DNA of 64,000 nucleotides from positions 40,672,714-40,736,713 of the forward strand of contig CM049320.1 of NCBI GenBank assembly GCA_026874595.1, written 5' to 3'. This document shows positions 44,688-55,521 of the stretch, piece after piece (within the stretch, counting starts at the first letter, position 1; every line of letters starts with the position of its first letter). The DNA comes from Sipunculus nudus. Taxonomy: Eukaryota; Annelida; Sipuncula; Golfingiida; Sipunculidae. Both the position numbers and the translations under genes were made by a program. The notes under the pieces are model-generated. The model ran no database searches and was not told the DNA's origin. It saw only the letters and a program-made list of their open reading frames with translations.

Positions 44688-44694
44688 GTTTTTT
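44649..44694 (-). promoter_or_regulatory. -1 programmed ribosomal frameshift signal at the gag-pol junction
   Basis: On the minus strand the gag codons read CTA AAA AAC TAG, so the heptamer A AAA AAC (44688-44694) is in the X XXY YYZ phase and sits directly before the gag stop. A 7-nt spacer TAGGTCC follows, then TACCTGTCCT (44671-44680), a 12-nt loop, and AGGACAGGTA (44649-44658): a perfect 10-bp stem. Slipping by -1 continues CTA GGT CCT into the pol frame without a stop. The same heptamer is used in some retroviral frameshifts. Confidence 0.85.
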
Positions 44695-45986
44695 AGCAAT
44701 TGGCCATTTTTGTCCCGTCTAGCATGACACTGATCTACAGTTTGGGTGTTACGCTTGCAACGGGTACAGTACAACTCTGGTGGATTTTGAGTCCTGGGAT
44801 ATCTAATTGTAGAGTTAGAAGCGGTTTTCTGTGAAGAGGGGGTTTTCTCCATACGTGATAATCTGGCTTCTAATTTCTCCATTCTACTTGTGAATTTTCC
44901 CTCTATTGAATCCAGACGGCTGAACAATTTATTTAGAGAGGAATTGTCAGCCTTTTCAGCCTGGGAAGACAGTTGGTTAGTGTTTGCGGTTTTTCGGGGA
45001 CACTTTTGTGACTCTAATGCTCTACAAGCCGCAAAGAGTTAATCGAACTCTTCATCTTAATCATAACGGTGGCGAGTGGCATCTTGAATTTCTTTGTTAG
45101 CTAACCCATTCCAAAACTTCGAACGAAGCATTTGGTTGTATTCTGAAGATGACATTGGTTGCTTTTTATTGATTAGATATAGCATTCCATGCAGCCTACA
45201 ACTCCATGTGATAATGTCTTCCTTAAGGTCTTGTTTACTTGAGTGAAAGTTGTGTTTAAGAAGATCTAGAGGAAGAACATTGCCAAAGTATTTGTCAAAT
45301 TTCTGTAATACCTCTGAAGGACTTGAGCCATCAGGCATGGAAAATAGCACACTGGCTGCTGTACCTTTTACAGATTGGTTGATGGCGGTAATTATTTGTG
45401 GTTCAGGTATGGAGGTATTGTTTATCAGTGCCTTAACCTGTAATCGCCACTGTTCATAACTATCTGTTTTGTCATGATTCCCTGTAAAGGTCGAAATTTT
45501 GGGCGCTACTACAGTATAGCTAGTTTGGGCTGAAGGAAGCTGGATGTTTTCACCTCTAATAGTTTTGAATTCAGCTATTAACTGATTCACCTCGGCATCA
45601 GTCATAAAAGACAGTCTGTTAACTAACTGGTGCACAAAGTCAACACCGCTTCCACGAATGCTTGAAAAGTCTATGCTGTCTAAGCGGGACCTACCTACTA
45701 GGGTGGTAATCTCAGCCAAACAAGAAGGGTCGGCCTTTTGCAATGATAGTTTAACTTTATCTTTGTCTAGCAAGCGTGTCCCTGTTAGCATAGTAACAGC
45801 TTTTTCCGCAGAATCTACATCTGTATATATGGTATAGCCACGTCCAGTGCATAGGCCAGAATGAACTTCTCTAACAAATAAGAGATGGTCTATTTGGCCA
45901 GCCTTAGCCATATAAGTTGACATTTCCTCATAATTGGCATCAGGTGGTATCCCATGGATACTAACAACACACAATAAGTCTACCAT
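44685..45986 (-). pseudogene. gag: gypsy gag with RRM-like N-terminus and PNMA-like capsid, two nonsense codons
   Basis: The first ATG is at 45986. Residues about 5-85 (VVSIHGIPPDANYEEMSTYM, GRGYTIYTDVDSAEKA) look like an RRM-type fold, as at the N-terminus of PNMA proteins. A capsid-like region follows (STFTGNHDKTDSYEQW, AASVLFSMPDGSSPSEVLQK, FDKYFGNVLP). Two TAA codons at 45057-45059 and 45039-45041 interrupt the frame, which otherwise continues through a coiled-coil-like segment to a zinc knuckle, C-X2-C-X4-Q-X4-C, where the usual histidine is replaced by glutamine. The frame ends at TAG 44685-44687, overlapping the frameshift signal. Gag normally forms the particle and binds RNA; this copy cannot yield full-length Gag without suppression. 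Confidence 0.85.
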
Positions 45987-47158
45987 TTTGTATTTACAGA
46001 CTAAATGACATGAACTTTTGCTGCTATGATCATTCAACTATGCAATTGACTTTCATAATAGCAAGAACAAACGCTACCATGATCAGGCAACTATGCAGTT
46101 GACTTTCATGATAACAAGAAAATCCTTTGGAAATTGCTATCAATGACAAATATAAAATGTATCTGATATTTGATTAGTACTCTTAACTATGTGAATCAGT
46201 GCTGTGTCGGTGCACATGTCGAAGGTAACTGTAAACCATAAACTAGGCAATTAAATGACAACTCACAACACGATCAAATGATAGAAAGACAAAAAAAATA
46301 AAGGCAACTAATGTTGGATGATCGAATGGATAAGGCAAATATGGATAATAAAGAAAAATTTAAAGTGTGTGACTGTAGTTTGTGTTAAGTTTTATTTTAA
46401 GTCCATTTAAAAGGCTAAAAGGTTGTTGACATGAAAAAAATGTCAATAGTGCATCAAAGTGTCACTAGGTGGCAGCACGTGTTTATTGTACGTACGCACG
46501 ACGGTAAAGACTTGTGTCACCAGGTGACAATACGAAAACAGCGACACTAGGTGGCAGCATATAAACACAGTGACGTCAGGGGGCAACACATGAACACAGC
46601 GACACTAGGTGGCAGCACAGCCAAAAGGGGGTGAAAAATTCCTCAGGATGAATTAACGATTATAATCAAACGAATTGCTTGATAAAATGGTGAATAGCAA
46701 GTAGCAAGTATCCCTATCTTTAGATGACTAGTACATAATATATTAGTACATGCAATGACAGCAATTATTAAAACCGAGTCCATATGAAAAACAAAACGAA
46801 ATACTTACAAGAGTCCTACGAAAAAGTGATCCAACATATCCAGTGAGGCGACGAAATGTATCCGTTAGAGGTCCATTTAATGTGTTTTTCAAACAAACCA
46901 AGTCCCGGTGCTAGACTAAGACAAACAGGTTATGGTCGGACACGAATTATTTCGTTCCTCAACAACGTTAATAAGCCTGCGTTGTGCAGCGTACAGCGTC
47001 AATCGAAGAAAGAAAACTGAGCTCAGTATGGTAAACTGTGTCACGCCTGACTGCGCCTCAGAGCTGGTGTGCACCCCAGCTAGAGGGAACGCAACTTAAG
47101 ACTTAAGCGAGTGCGTCTTGGCGTCCTGCATGGCGACACTAGCTATATGGAGAAAGAA
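45987..47158 (-). other. Long leader of the gypsy element
   Basis: About 1.17 kb between primer-binding site and gag ATG, without a long coding frame. It includes the CTCF-like motif array at 46462-46618. Confidence 0.6.
46462..46618 (+). promoter_or_regulatory. Array of five CTCF-like motifs in the gypsy leader
   Basis: TCACTAGGTGGCAGCAC (46462-46478), a degenerate TCACCAGGTGACAATAC (46517-46533), GACACTAGGTGGCAGCAT (46543-46560), GACGTCAGGGGGCAACAC (46572-46589) and GACACTAGGTGGCAGCAC (46601-46618). Sites 3 to 5 are spaced exactly 29 bp apart within an AACACAGCGACACTAGG-type unit. All point the same way. They fit the animal CTCF core CCASYAGRKGGCRS well; binding is not demonstrated. Confidence 0.6.
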
Positions 47159-47179
47159 CGAATCCCAGCAGGGCCTCCA
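47159..47179 (-). other. Primer-binding site of the gypsy element
   Basis: The minus strand reads TGGAGGCCCTGCTGGGATT, starting two bases from the LTR end. Its complement has the layout of a tRNA 3' end: T-loop-like CGAAT, T-stem CCCAG, acceptor CAGGGCC, discriminator T and CCA. A T discriminator with TTCGAATCCCAGC-type sequence resembles tRNA-Thr; the exact isoacceptor cannot be fixed without the host tRNA set. Confidence 0.75.
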
Positions 47180-47180
47180 T

Positions 47181-47579
47181 TATAACAGTCCTTCGACTGG
47201 GTTCAAAAGAAAAGGGGAAGTGTCCTCTCTCTTCCATCAACAAACAAGCAAACGACCGACGTGGTGAACGGGTTTACTGCGAAGTAACAAACATACAACG
47301 ATTATGGCGTGTTGCCATTAAGAAGTTTGGTGACGGAATGGCGCAAAAATGAAGAATATTGAAGTCGTTTTGGCGGCAGAGTCAGATGTCAGGTGCAGTG
47401 TGACGTGTGCATTTTAGATAAGTGAACTTTACCCTATAAGGAAATATATGCAAATGACTAATTAACAAGTGATGCCCCCTGTCGTACATCAAAGACACTA
47501 AAATGAACTTAAAAGACTATAAATGGGGTGCCCTCTATTGGGCATCACGTACACTATCGGAGTATACACATGAGCCTGT

Positions 47580-47583
<4 letters not shown>
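47181..47583 (-). repeat. 5' LTR of the gypsy element
   Basis: Starts TGTAACAGGCTC and ends GGACTGTTATA on the minus strand, giving near inverted termini TGTAACAG / CTGTTATA. It matches the 3' LTR except for about seven substitutions. Confidence 0.9.

Positions 47584-47651
<68 letters not shown>
47584..47651. repeat. (TA)n microsatellite, right flank of the gypsy insertion
   Basis: Pure TA repeat abutting the right LTR. Confidence 0.9.
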
Positions 47652-47654
<3 letters not shown>

Positions 47655-47745
47655 CCCAATAAACAGACGTCTGTATTGAATTTGCTTACACCGGGTGACC
47701 TGGGCTGTTGCCAGGAACACCCGTTACATTTTGGTGGGGGCACAT
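47652..47745 (+). other. Possible 3' end of an older LTR with primer-binding-site-like sequence
   Basis: CCCAATAAACAGACG (polyadenylation-like hexamer), a GC-rich stretch and a CGTTACA end are followed by TTTTGGTGGGGGCACATC, similar in layout to LTR/primer-binding-site junctions (TGG TGGGGGC). The upstream part of the supposed LTR is missing or lost in the microsatellite. Weakly supported. Confidence 0.35.
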
Positions 47746-48572
47746 CTCTGTTGTCAAGTCGATGTCCGCCTGTGCGTCTCGCTGGCGATGTTACAGGATA
47801 TGATCGTTTTCTCAACTTCCATACCACCGGTGGGTATTAATTAATTGGTGTCTGTGCACAACACAATTACACAGGACCAGAGTGGACTCTCGGCGGACTT
47901 GCTTGGACTCTGACGTTGCTTTGTCATTGTGTTCTTCGGTCGTGTGTTCCTTGACTATCGCCATGCTTTACACCGTGCACGGAGACTTCGTCTAAAGGGC
48001 CAAGGCGAACGTCACTCATCTTGGATAAAATCGGATAAACGATATTTGTTTGACATTTTTCCATGAACTGCATGAACTTTTGTTGTTCTTGTTGTTATAG
48101 CAGGATAATGCGTATGGTATTATTGCACACTTTTGAATTTAAGTTATCATTTAACTGATGTTCTTTCTGTAAAATCTTTTCGCAGTTTAATATGGGAAAT
48201 TTTAATGCGTGAAAATGGTATTAGCTGTTGTTCCGGCTTGAGATTACGATGTTTTGTCACGTGATGTTCAAGCCCGAATCCCTCCAACCACTTCTAGGAC
48301 CTAGGTTGAACTTCCCGCTGACGAGACTATCTCTAGACGCATGCGCAGTCCCCTCTCCACTCCTCGGCAACCCAGCAGTTACTAATGACCCCGGCTGTCA
48401 TACATTGTAAACCAAATCCTCTACATTCCCCCTGTTTTCTACAAACAGATGCCATCTCTAACAAATGAACAGAGATATAACGGTTTGCGTACACTTAGTA
48501 GCTGGATATGAACTCATGCACTTTGGTATCCTCATTTACAGCACATGCCTTGCTACATTATACAGCAACTAA
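47746..48572. other. Noncoding DNA with a short fragment shared with 58021-58085
   Basis: GAATCCCTCCAACCACTTCT with the following AGGACCTAGGTTGAAC (about 48274-48312) matches, with substitutions, GGAATCCCTCCGGCCGCTTC and its continuation at 58024-58062. On the minus strand the 58-kb copy reads STWVLEAAGGIPGDLTKLKV, which looks like the entry to a SAP-type domain. Probably fragments of one dispersed element. Confidence 0.4.
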
Positions 48573-48907
48573 GGCCAAAATAAAAAAAAGGTATGGTTCT
48601 CAGGCACTTTTTTCAGAAATCAATGCGGGCGGGCGCTTTTTTTATTTTAAATTTTTTGGTATGTTTCGACAAAAATGTCAAATGATAAGGGAAAAGCATG
48701 AAAATAACAGTTTTACTTTGCTAATTAAGTAAAAGCACTACAAAACAAAGGAAATTGTATGGTTTTATCTCCTTGAAAGAAATGTCGGAGCGGCAGCAGC
48801 TCAAAATAGGAAAGTTTTTATTGAAAATCAAAATAAAAATATTTGATGCGGGGGGTTAAAATTGATGCGGGCGGTGCCTGAGAACCATACCTTTAATTTT
48901 TTTGGCC
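48573..48907 (+). mobile_element. MITE copy C of the GGCCAAAA-ended family (best preserved)
   Basis: 335 bp, with TAA on both sides (48570-48572 and 48908-48910). Termini GGCCAAAAWAAAAAAAGG and GGTATGGTTCTCAGGCAC have inverted partners GTGCCTGAGAACCATACC and TTTTTTTGGCC at the other end. Subterminal GATGCGGGCGG blocks occur in both arms. The three-base TAA duplication suggests a PIF/Harbinger-type MITE, by inference. Confidence 0.8.
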
Positions 48908-49242
48908 TAAAGCGATTATATTGTGCCTGCCATACAGATTAAATGATTGCATTAAGCTTAGTATGCTACAAGTCCAGAATTCATGTACAGTGATAGTGCA
49001 TTTGCAGTGTTACAAAAACAAGAGAATGTAAAATGTAATGTTAAAACAACAAGTGTGGGTATAACTGTCCAAAAGGTTATCTTAATACATAAAGTGCGGC
49101 CATAACGTAAACAAATCCGTTCAAAGCACAGCTGCTGGATTAATCACAGCTGCTAGGTCTACTTGTTAACAGCCCGTAGGTTAAAGATCCCGACTTTCTA
49201 AGGTTCTTTACAAATCAGCTGTACAGCTCGTTATACCTATAT
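48908..49242. other. Noncoding spacer
   Basis: No gene or repeat recognised. Confidence 0.4.
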
Positions 49243-49455
49243 CAGAAGCGGATCCAGGGGGGGGGGGGGGGGGGTCCAGGGGGTCCGGACCCCCCCTTTT
49301 TTCACCCGAAGCAACCTTTTTTAAGGGGTTTTAGACGTAATTTTGCGGCCTGGCCCCCCCCCCCCTTTTCCAGACGTGATGACCTTTATTTTAGGATTTT
49401 CATTAGTCCTCCTGGGTTGGACCCCCCCTTTTCCTAAATCCTGGATCCGCCCCTG
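49243..49455. mobile_element. 213-bp MITE with CAGGGGCGGATCCAGG-type ends and poly-G/poly-C
   Basis: The left end CAGAAGCGGATCCAGG and right end CCTGGATCCGCCCCTG are inverted repeats. The interior is GGTCCGGACCCCCCC with long G and C runs. The flanks are both TATAT-like, so the target duplication is unclear; the CAG...CTG ends would fit hAT-like or mariner-like elements. Confidence 0.6.
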
Positions 49456-50840
49456 TATATTTTAACAGTACCGTCTCCAAGACAGATGCTGCTATACGCA
49501 CATCAAAGAATATATATAAACCAGTGTACACATAAATTCCCTCTTGAAATGTTATATGAACTAGTTCACCACTCGGCGGTTACATCTTCACATGCATTCT
49601 TCAGAGACGAATCAGCACTATGACTTGAGGTTACTCTAACTGTATTTGGCATACGTAACCAAATCTTGCATACCTACAGTTTTTACATCCTCGACAAAAG
49701 AAATTACTAACTTATCATTTACACTATCAGTCTGTACCGGTGAATCAATGTTTTCAAGTTGACATACCTGGATTGTCGAGCAACGGCCATATCTCGACCC
49801 CTATGCGTATAAAAGACAATTGTTGAGCTTTTTTGGTGGCTTCGTTCCGATAACGGTTCCCGAAGTAATAGAAGCGGTAACCTGATGTTTCATCGGGCAG
49901 TCTCGTTCAAAGTGGCCAGACTGGTGACATATTTAGCACTCAATCTGATTTCTAGAAGCAAACCACTGACGATGTTGTCTGTCGCCTTGATTATTGTCAT
50001 TTCTCTTCATCTTCGGATTTGACGTGTCTAAGCCGATGCATGTGCCAGTCTTTCTATGGAATTCTTGATAACCTCCATAGACCTCACGACAGTGCCCCTC
50101 ATCTGTTTACCCATCTCCTCAACTTATCTGGTCCTCACGTCCATGTGCACTTGTTGTCTGGGCAGTAAAGACATAACCTGACAGTGACGTAGAAAAGTTC
50201 TTTTCATCGAGGGGTATTATTGGCGCGATAGCGGCAATATTCGCCCTTGCTCGAACAGGGGGGGGGGGGGGGGGTTGTCTGAGGTGGGATGTGCCCCCCT
50301 CAGAAGCTGGAAGTTTTTGTTGTTTTTTTTTTTCAAAGTAAATTGGTGCAATTTTAAGAAATCCTTTCAGCGAAATTTTGAATAAAATGAACATACAAAT
50401 AAGCATTGAATACGACATATTTGTAGGGTAATGAATGATTACCGTATATGATTACAAACACATGGAAACTTGGGTTTTAAAATAAGGGCGTGTTTAGAGG
50501 GGAACAGGCGCGCCCCCCTAAAATCTTTCCAATAAATGCTTAGGGAACACCCAAAATTTCGTTCATAAATTGTCAGGGCTTGCCTAAACCCTTTGCAAAA
50601 TAACCTCACAAATTTGCATTTGTAAGTCCCAGGCCCTAGTTAAAATTGTTTCATTATAGTAACAGAACAGGATGACACCCTCTGCAGTAGCTGCATGTGA
50701 TGGACCAAACAAAATCCTCACTTTAAGCTGCTGCTCATGCATAGGTCATGTCGTGTTATGCATGGGGCAAGACAGTCCTATATAGGGCGAAAGAAATGCG
50801 CATACCGTTTGTCATTGGAGAAGCATGTGTACAAAGTTTT
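49456..50840. other. Noncoding DNA
   Basis: Contains a G18-like run near 50259 within a purine/pyrimidine-skewed stretch. No gene recognised. Confidence 0.4.
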
Positions 50841-51520
50841 TAATCGAAATTAAAGGACCCGTACCGGCAAGGAATTTCCTATAAGGCCCAATGAAACGTT
50901 TGAATATGTAAAAGTCTCACTTGATTTTATTTTGGCCTAGGAATGTCTAACAAGGCACAAGAAAAAGCTCGAAAATGATAAAGTCACGTGTTTTACGAAA
51001 CGTATATATAAAGTTTCTAATAGTGAGTGACCCAAAGGGGCCCTGGGCTCGTCAGGAGATTCTTACGTGAAGAACACTAGAAAGTACTTGAAAATGAGAA
51101 AATCCCTTTCGGCTTTTATGTTAACTTGAGACTGTATAGCTGGCATCAGGACGATTCAAAGGGGACCGGCTCGGGCTTTGTCCCCTATAGGGCCCAGTTA
51201 AACGCTTGTTAATGAGGAACTTTCTGAGTTTATTTTAATGAGTTTTTTTTCTGTTGGGTGTTATAAGCTTATAGTTTTAATCGGATGTGATCGGAAGGGC
51301 CTATGGGGACTCGAGCCAAAGATAGGGCACAAGAACAGGCTTGATGATGAGGTCTCAAATTTAAGTCTCTCATTTGTGTTAATCAGCATTAGCTATAGTT
51401 TATACCTATATCTTCTAACCCGTAGGTCCAGAGGGTCTAGATGGGCAAGCAGTTCTTGAGGCCCATTAGAATGCATAGAAATGTAGAAATTCCTGAGTGA
51501 TTGTACACAATGGCAGAATT
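50840..51520. repeat. Degenerate tandem repeats with units of about 130-160 bp
   Basis: At least four related units, each with an AAGGGGCC-like start, TTTGTCCCCTATAGGGCCCA or its variants, AAACGCTTG(A/T)AAATGA, and CTGAGTTTATTTT. Units lie near 50860, 51030, 51160 and 51290. Similar blocks occur in bivalve genomes as I recall them. No coding potential. Confidence 0.55.
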
Positions 51521-53853
51521 ATATTTAGTACAACAGACCCGTGCATAGAAGAAATTAACCAAAATCTGAATGTATTTACATTCATTTTACATAGTTTGGA
51601 GGGCCATAGAAAGCGAAGTATTTCATTTTGGAAAAACATGCCGTTTGTTTTCAATTTATTCTTTTACTCTGTTTTAAGTATATAGATCAGGTATAAAATG
51701 AAGGTTAGTTGCTCTTGTTAAGTGTTTGTGAATAGAATTATACAAGAAACCAAATTTATTTTTTTATTCAAGCTGTATATAAAATTATTAAGTGGAGAGG
51801 CCCCTTTCATTTTATTATTTTTTTAATTGATCTCGATGCTTTTCTTCGTGTGTTCGGGGGTGGGTGGGGGATCGATTCCATTTTGTTTAAAAATCCCGTG
51901 CTCCTAATATTTGCATGTTATATATATATTGTCGAATAACAACCTATCATGAACCCATATAGCTTCATATTATTGTGACAAACCAGGTATGGATGGCTGT
52001 GTCTAATATTCATATTCATACGAGCAAATATAGGTCTACTTTCATTTACATTAAACGTTTTTATTATACATGTATACATGGCGAATGCCCCCAGTAAGTA
52101 AACAAAACTTTGGTAGTTCCTTCTGTCTGTTAAGTTGAACATGATGCAAAGCTGATATATGTAAACCTTGAGCTGCTGTATATCAAAAAGACAAAGGTTT
52201 TCTCAGAATCACAGTAGTCCTGCATACAGCTTCCACTGCTAATCTAACACCTGTTAAAGTATGTCACAATCTGACGCATCTGCACTCGCTTTGGCTGCGG
52301 CGGCAGTATTTTCACTTTTTTTAACCCCTTATCATATTCCTTGTCACCTTGAGGTTATAGAGATGCCTGCAAAGACCTCCATATGATTTTTTTGCTCAGT
52401 TCATCATGGTGGATAAAGTATTTATATATATATATATGAGAATATACGTAGCATTACATTTAGAAAAACTATGGATGTCTCTGTTACAGTCCATTCTTTA
52501 GTATATCGCTTCATTTTTAAGTATATAGCCTTGGATTTAACCGAATGAAGAGTTTATTATATCCGTAAAACTGAATGGTTATTATAATGAAGAAAAAGGA
52601 AGGTCCAGAAACATTTTATCCCCCTTCGAAAATTTTCTCTCGGAGGCCCTGCTTAGTCTCATTCAAAGCGTCAACATATCATCTCTAGAAAAATGAATAA
52701 CATCACTGATTTTAAATTCATCTTTATAAGTTGATCGAATGGACATACTACCGATGGTCAGTGACTCTCACCCCTGACGCGAAGTAGGACAGAAGAAACG
52801 ATTGATCAAAAGTTTAAGCCACTTCTCAAGCACAACACAATACAGAACAGCATAAGAACAGCCACGGCAAACAAATGGTCAAAAGTAGCTTACCTAGTTT
52901 TTGAGCCTGTATATATGTATTGATTGAGAAGAATAAAATGTCTAAAAACAAAATTACTGACTTCTTCACACAATCTCAGAGAGTGTAATTATTTTACCTG
53001 GGTTATAGGCAAATTGATACATAGTACTAGGGGCGCAATTTACTTTTACAAAATCTCTCTATCTTACACCCATACAATTTCTCAATATAAATAATGGCAT
53101 TTGTGATCCAGAATCCAATTGGGGGGGAGGGGCACGTATATAGATTGTCCACTGTCTCGGACGACATGAGCTAACTTTTAGAAATGCTTGGCAATAGCGA
53201 TGGCTGTTTCCTTTGTGGTGTAGTCGGGACGTTACACGGGCACAATTCACAACATTAAACCGAGAAAATTTTTACTTCAGATCCAGAGACTCCCTCCTGA
53301 GATTTCGTTAAGACCAACATGTCTAGGACCTTTTAATTGTCATTATTAGATCATTTAATTAAGAAGATCAAATTTCGTAATAATAGCCATACTGATCGCC
53401 ATGAAACTTAATTTATTCAGAGGAATAACTTCAGCAGTATCACAATACTGATCGTGCCACCTTTATGTTTTCCCCACTGTTTTATGAAATGTTTTAAATT
53501 GTAAAGGTAATACAAGAGAAAAGTTCATTAAAACATGTGTTGTTGTCAGGAGGAATGATGTCCCTGCAATTTCCAAATTGCGACATACTTACAAAATAAG
53601 CCCACCGACAGTGAAAATTAACACTAAAAATTATATTTCTCAGCAATCCTGAAAGTTGGTGTGCTTACTGATCAGTCATATATTGTTGGTTGCAAAGGTG
53701 AAGATCAAAACGTTGATCCTGGGTAACATCGCATCTATTACAGCTTGATGTTTGCACATGTTATTGTTGTTTTTAAATCCTTGAGATACTTACGGTTGCG
53801 ACAAGGCACATAAAATAAAAATTCAAGTAATCAGAATTAAACAAGTAATCAGA
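51521..53853. other. AT-rich intergenic DNA
   Basis: No gene recognised; short TA tract near 52426. Open frames are short and on both strands. Confidence 0.45.
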
Positions 53854-54180
53854 ACGGCTTCTGTTGCTCAGGGATAGAGCGCAGGACTCAAAACCGGGAG
53901 ATCGTGAGTTCGAATCTCAGCCGTGGCGGTGAGATTTTTCACGGTCGACTCCCACCCAGGGTGAGCTCTTAATGAGGAGACTGTGCCAAAGGGTCATGTT
54001 TCACTCACAAACGAGTGCACCTTCGGGGTTTCCTCGGTGTTATAACCCATCAATGGAGATGACACACACCCAGGACCCATGGTGGTACATCGATCCTGGT
54101 TGACACCAGGATAACCGGGTACAAGCTTCTGTCACGTAGTCCGAAACCGAAATGGATCTCTGCAGATGGAGGCGGTTACC
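53854..54180 (+). mobile_element. tRNA-derived SINE, family member 1
   Basis: The head CGGCTTCTGTTGCTCAGGG has a box A-like D-arm; GAGTTCGAATCTC at 53906-53918 is a clear box B. It is not a functional tRNA, since the anticodon stem does not pair. The body has ACTCACAAACGAGTGCACC and TTTCCTCGGTGTTATAACCC, which recur in inverted orientation at 63712-63885. The 3' boundary is approximate. Confidence 0.75.
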
Positions 54181-55517
54181 TCAGAAATATGAATATTTGC
54201 CTGTCAATGCCAGAAACACTTAGTTTGAAGAATTTTTTTCTTATATTTGCAAATAAATTTGCAGACATACTTGCAAAATACTCGCCAGATAGGCAAATAG
54301 ATTTGAAGAATAACAGATGAATGAAGGTAGGAGTTATTATATAGCGCCAATAATGCTAGAATTTGATATGATTCAACATATACTTAAATATCAAAGAGGT
54401 CACACCATCTTTATGAGTGTGTTTTAGTTCAGTTTGATGCTTGGGATTATTATGGTTATCTGTTGACTTTTGCTTAAAAAAAAGTCGGGTGACCAATTAT
54501 CGATACTTTATCAATATCTTAACATAGAGAAAACCATTATTTAAAAAGGTAAATATGAAACCACTTGTCACATGCAGACAAAGTTTAATATATATTAAAA
54601 CATATATGTTATTTCCGCATAATATTGTTTTCCATTAAAAATAAGGTCAACATATATATACCTATCAAACTTAAAAATGCTTCGATTTGACATAAAATAA
54701 CTGTCAGTGTACACAACCCTTCATTGTGAAAATGTCACTTGTAGGTACAAGATCTATAGACAGAAGTGCATAGCTTAGCCTATTGGTACCATTGAGTACA
54801 TTTTTTTTTTATTTTTTAAATACAAATCTCAGGAAGAAACATGTTACACTTAGTAAGTAGCAGATTTTCTCTACTTATGATCTTTTCAAGTATGTGATCT
54901 TTTATGTCTGCTTAATAGATAATGGGTTTACAATTTGTCTATGATTATGATCACCGGCATGCAAAGGGTTTAAAGATTAACAAAATAATTGGTTTCGTTC
55001 TTTGATTTAGCTCAGAGAAAGGCGCTGTTAAGCCGAAGGTGACCAACCCTGGTTGACTAATGTGGTAACTTACTGTTTCTCTCAGAATATTTGTTGGTTT
55101 TCCTCTTCCACTTTTTAAAATCCAAGCATTTTGGTAGCAAAAAACTGAAGACATGCCATTTTAATGATGAATTCTGTGTCAGGGTTTTAATGTCTGAAAA
55201 TCCCCATGTTATCCCACACACAGTCAAAACATTGGGGAGGGGGGGTATATATACCCTCCATCCCCCCCCCCCCCCCAAATCTACGCCTATGTGAACTGTC
55301 GAATTTTCTGCTGCACCGTCCTGTTTATTATCCGGTACCTCTTCATCACCGCAATGCACATGCTTTACAGTGGCCATATTTCCGTAGACTTCTGACCACA
55401 CAGTTGAATACGCTGTAAACAGGTGACAGCAAACGAATCACTCGAAGTAAAACTCCCCACTTTACCCTCAGCAATTTATCAGGTTCTAGAATATTACCTG
55501 CTTATTTCCCATCAAAC
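54181..55517. other. Intergenic DNA
   Basis: Holds TTATATAGCGCCAATAAT near 54336, a fragment like the 3' tail of L2/CR1-type LINEs, and a G/C-rich hairpin (GGGGGTATATATACCCTCC) near 55241. No gene is seen. Confidence 0.4.
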
Positions 55518-55521
55518 TTAA

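Larger units (their letters stand above)
42092..47583 (-). mobile_element. Ty3/gypsy LTR retrotransposon with PNMA-like Gag, internally deleted
   Basis: Two LTRs of about 402 bp (42092-42493 and 47181-47583) differ at about seven positions, suggesting a moderately recent insertion. The order on the minus strand is 5' LTR, primer-binding site, leader of about 1.2 kb, gag, -1 frameshift signal, pol (protease, RT), a deletion of RNase H and integrase, polypurine tract, 3' LTR. The element lies in a TA microsatellite, so the target duplication cannot be read. It cannot move alone: gag has two in-frame stops and pol is truncated. Confidence 0.93.

Noticed and set aside
47652-47745. A second complete LTR element to the right of the gypsy insertion
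   Set aside because: Only an LTR-end-like and primer-site-like stretch is visible; no matching second LTR or coding region in the window.
53854-53930. Functional tRNA gene
   Set aside because: Box A and B are good, but the anticodon stem does not pair and the sequence runs on into a repeat body shared with another locus. It is a SINE head.
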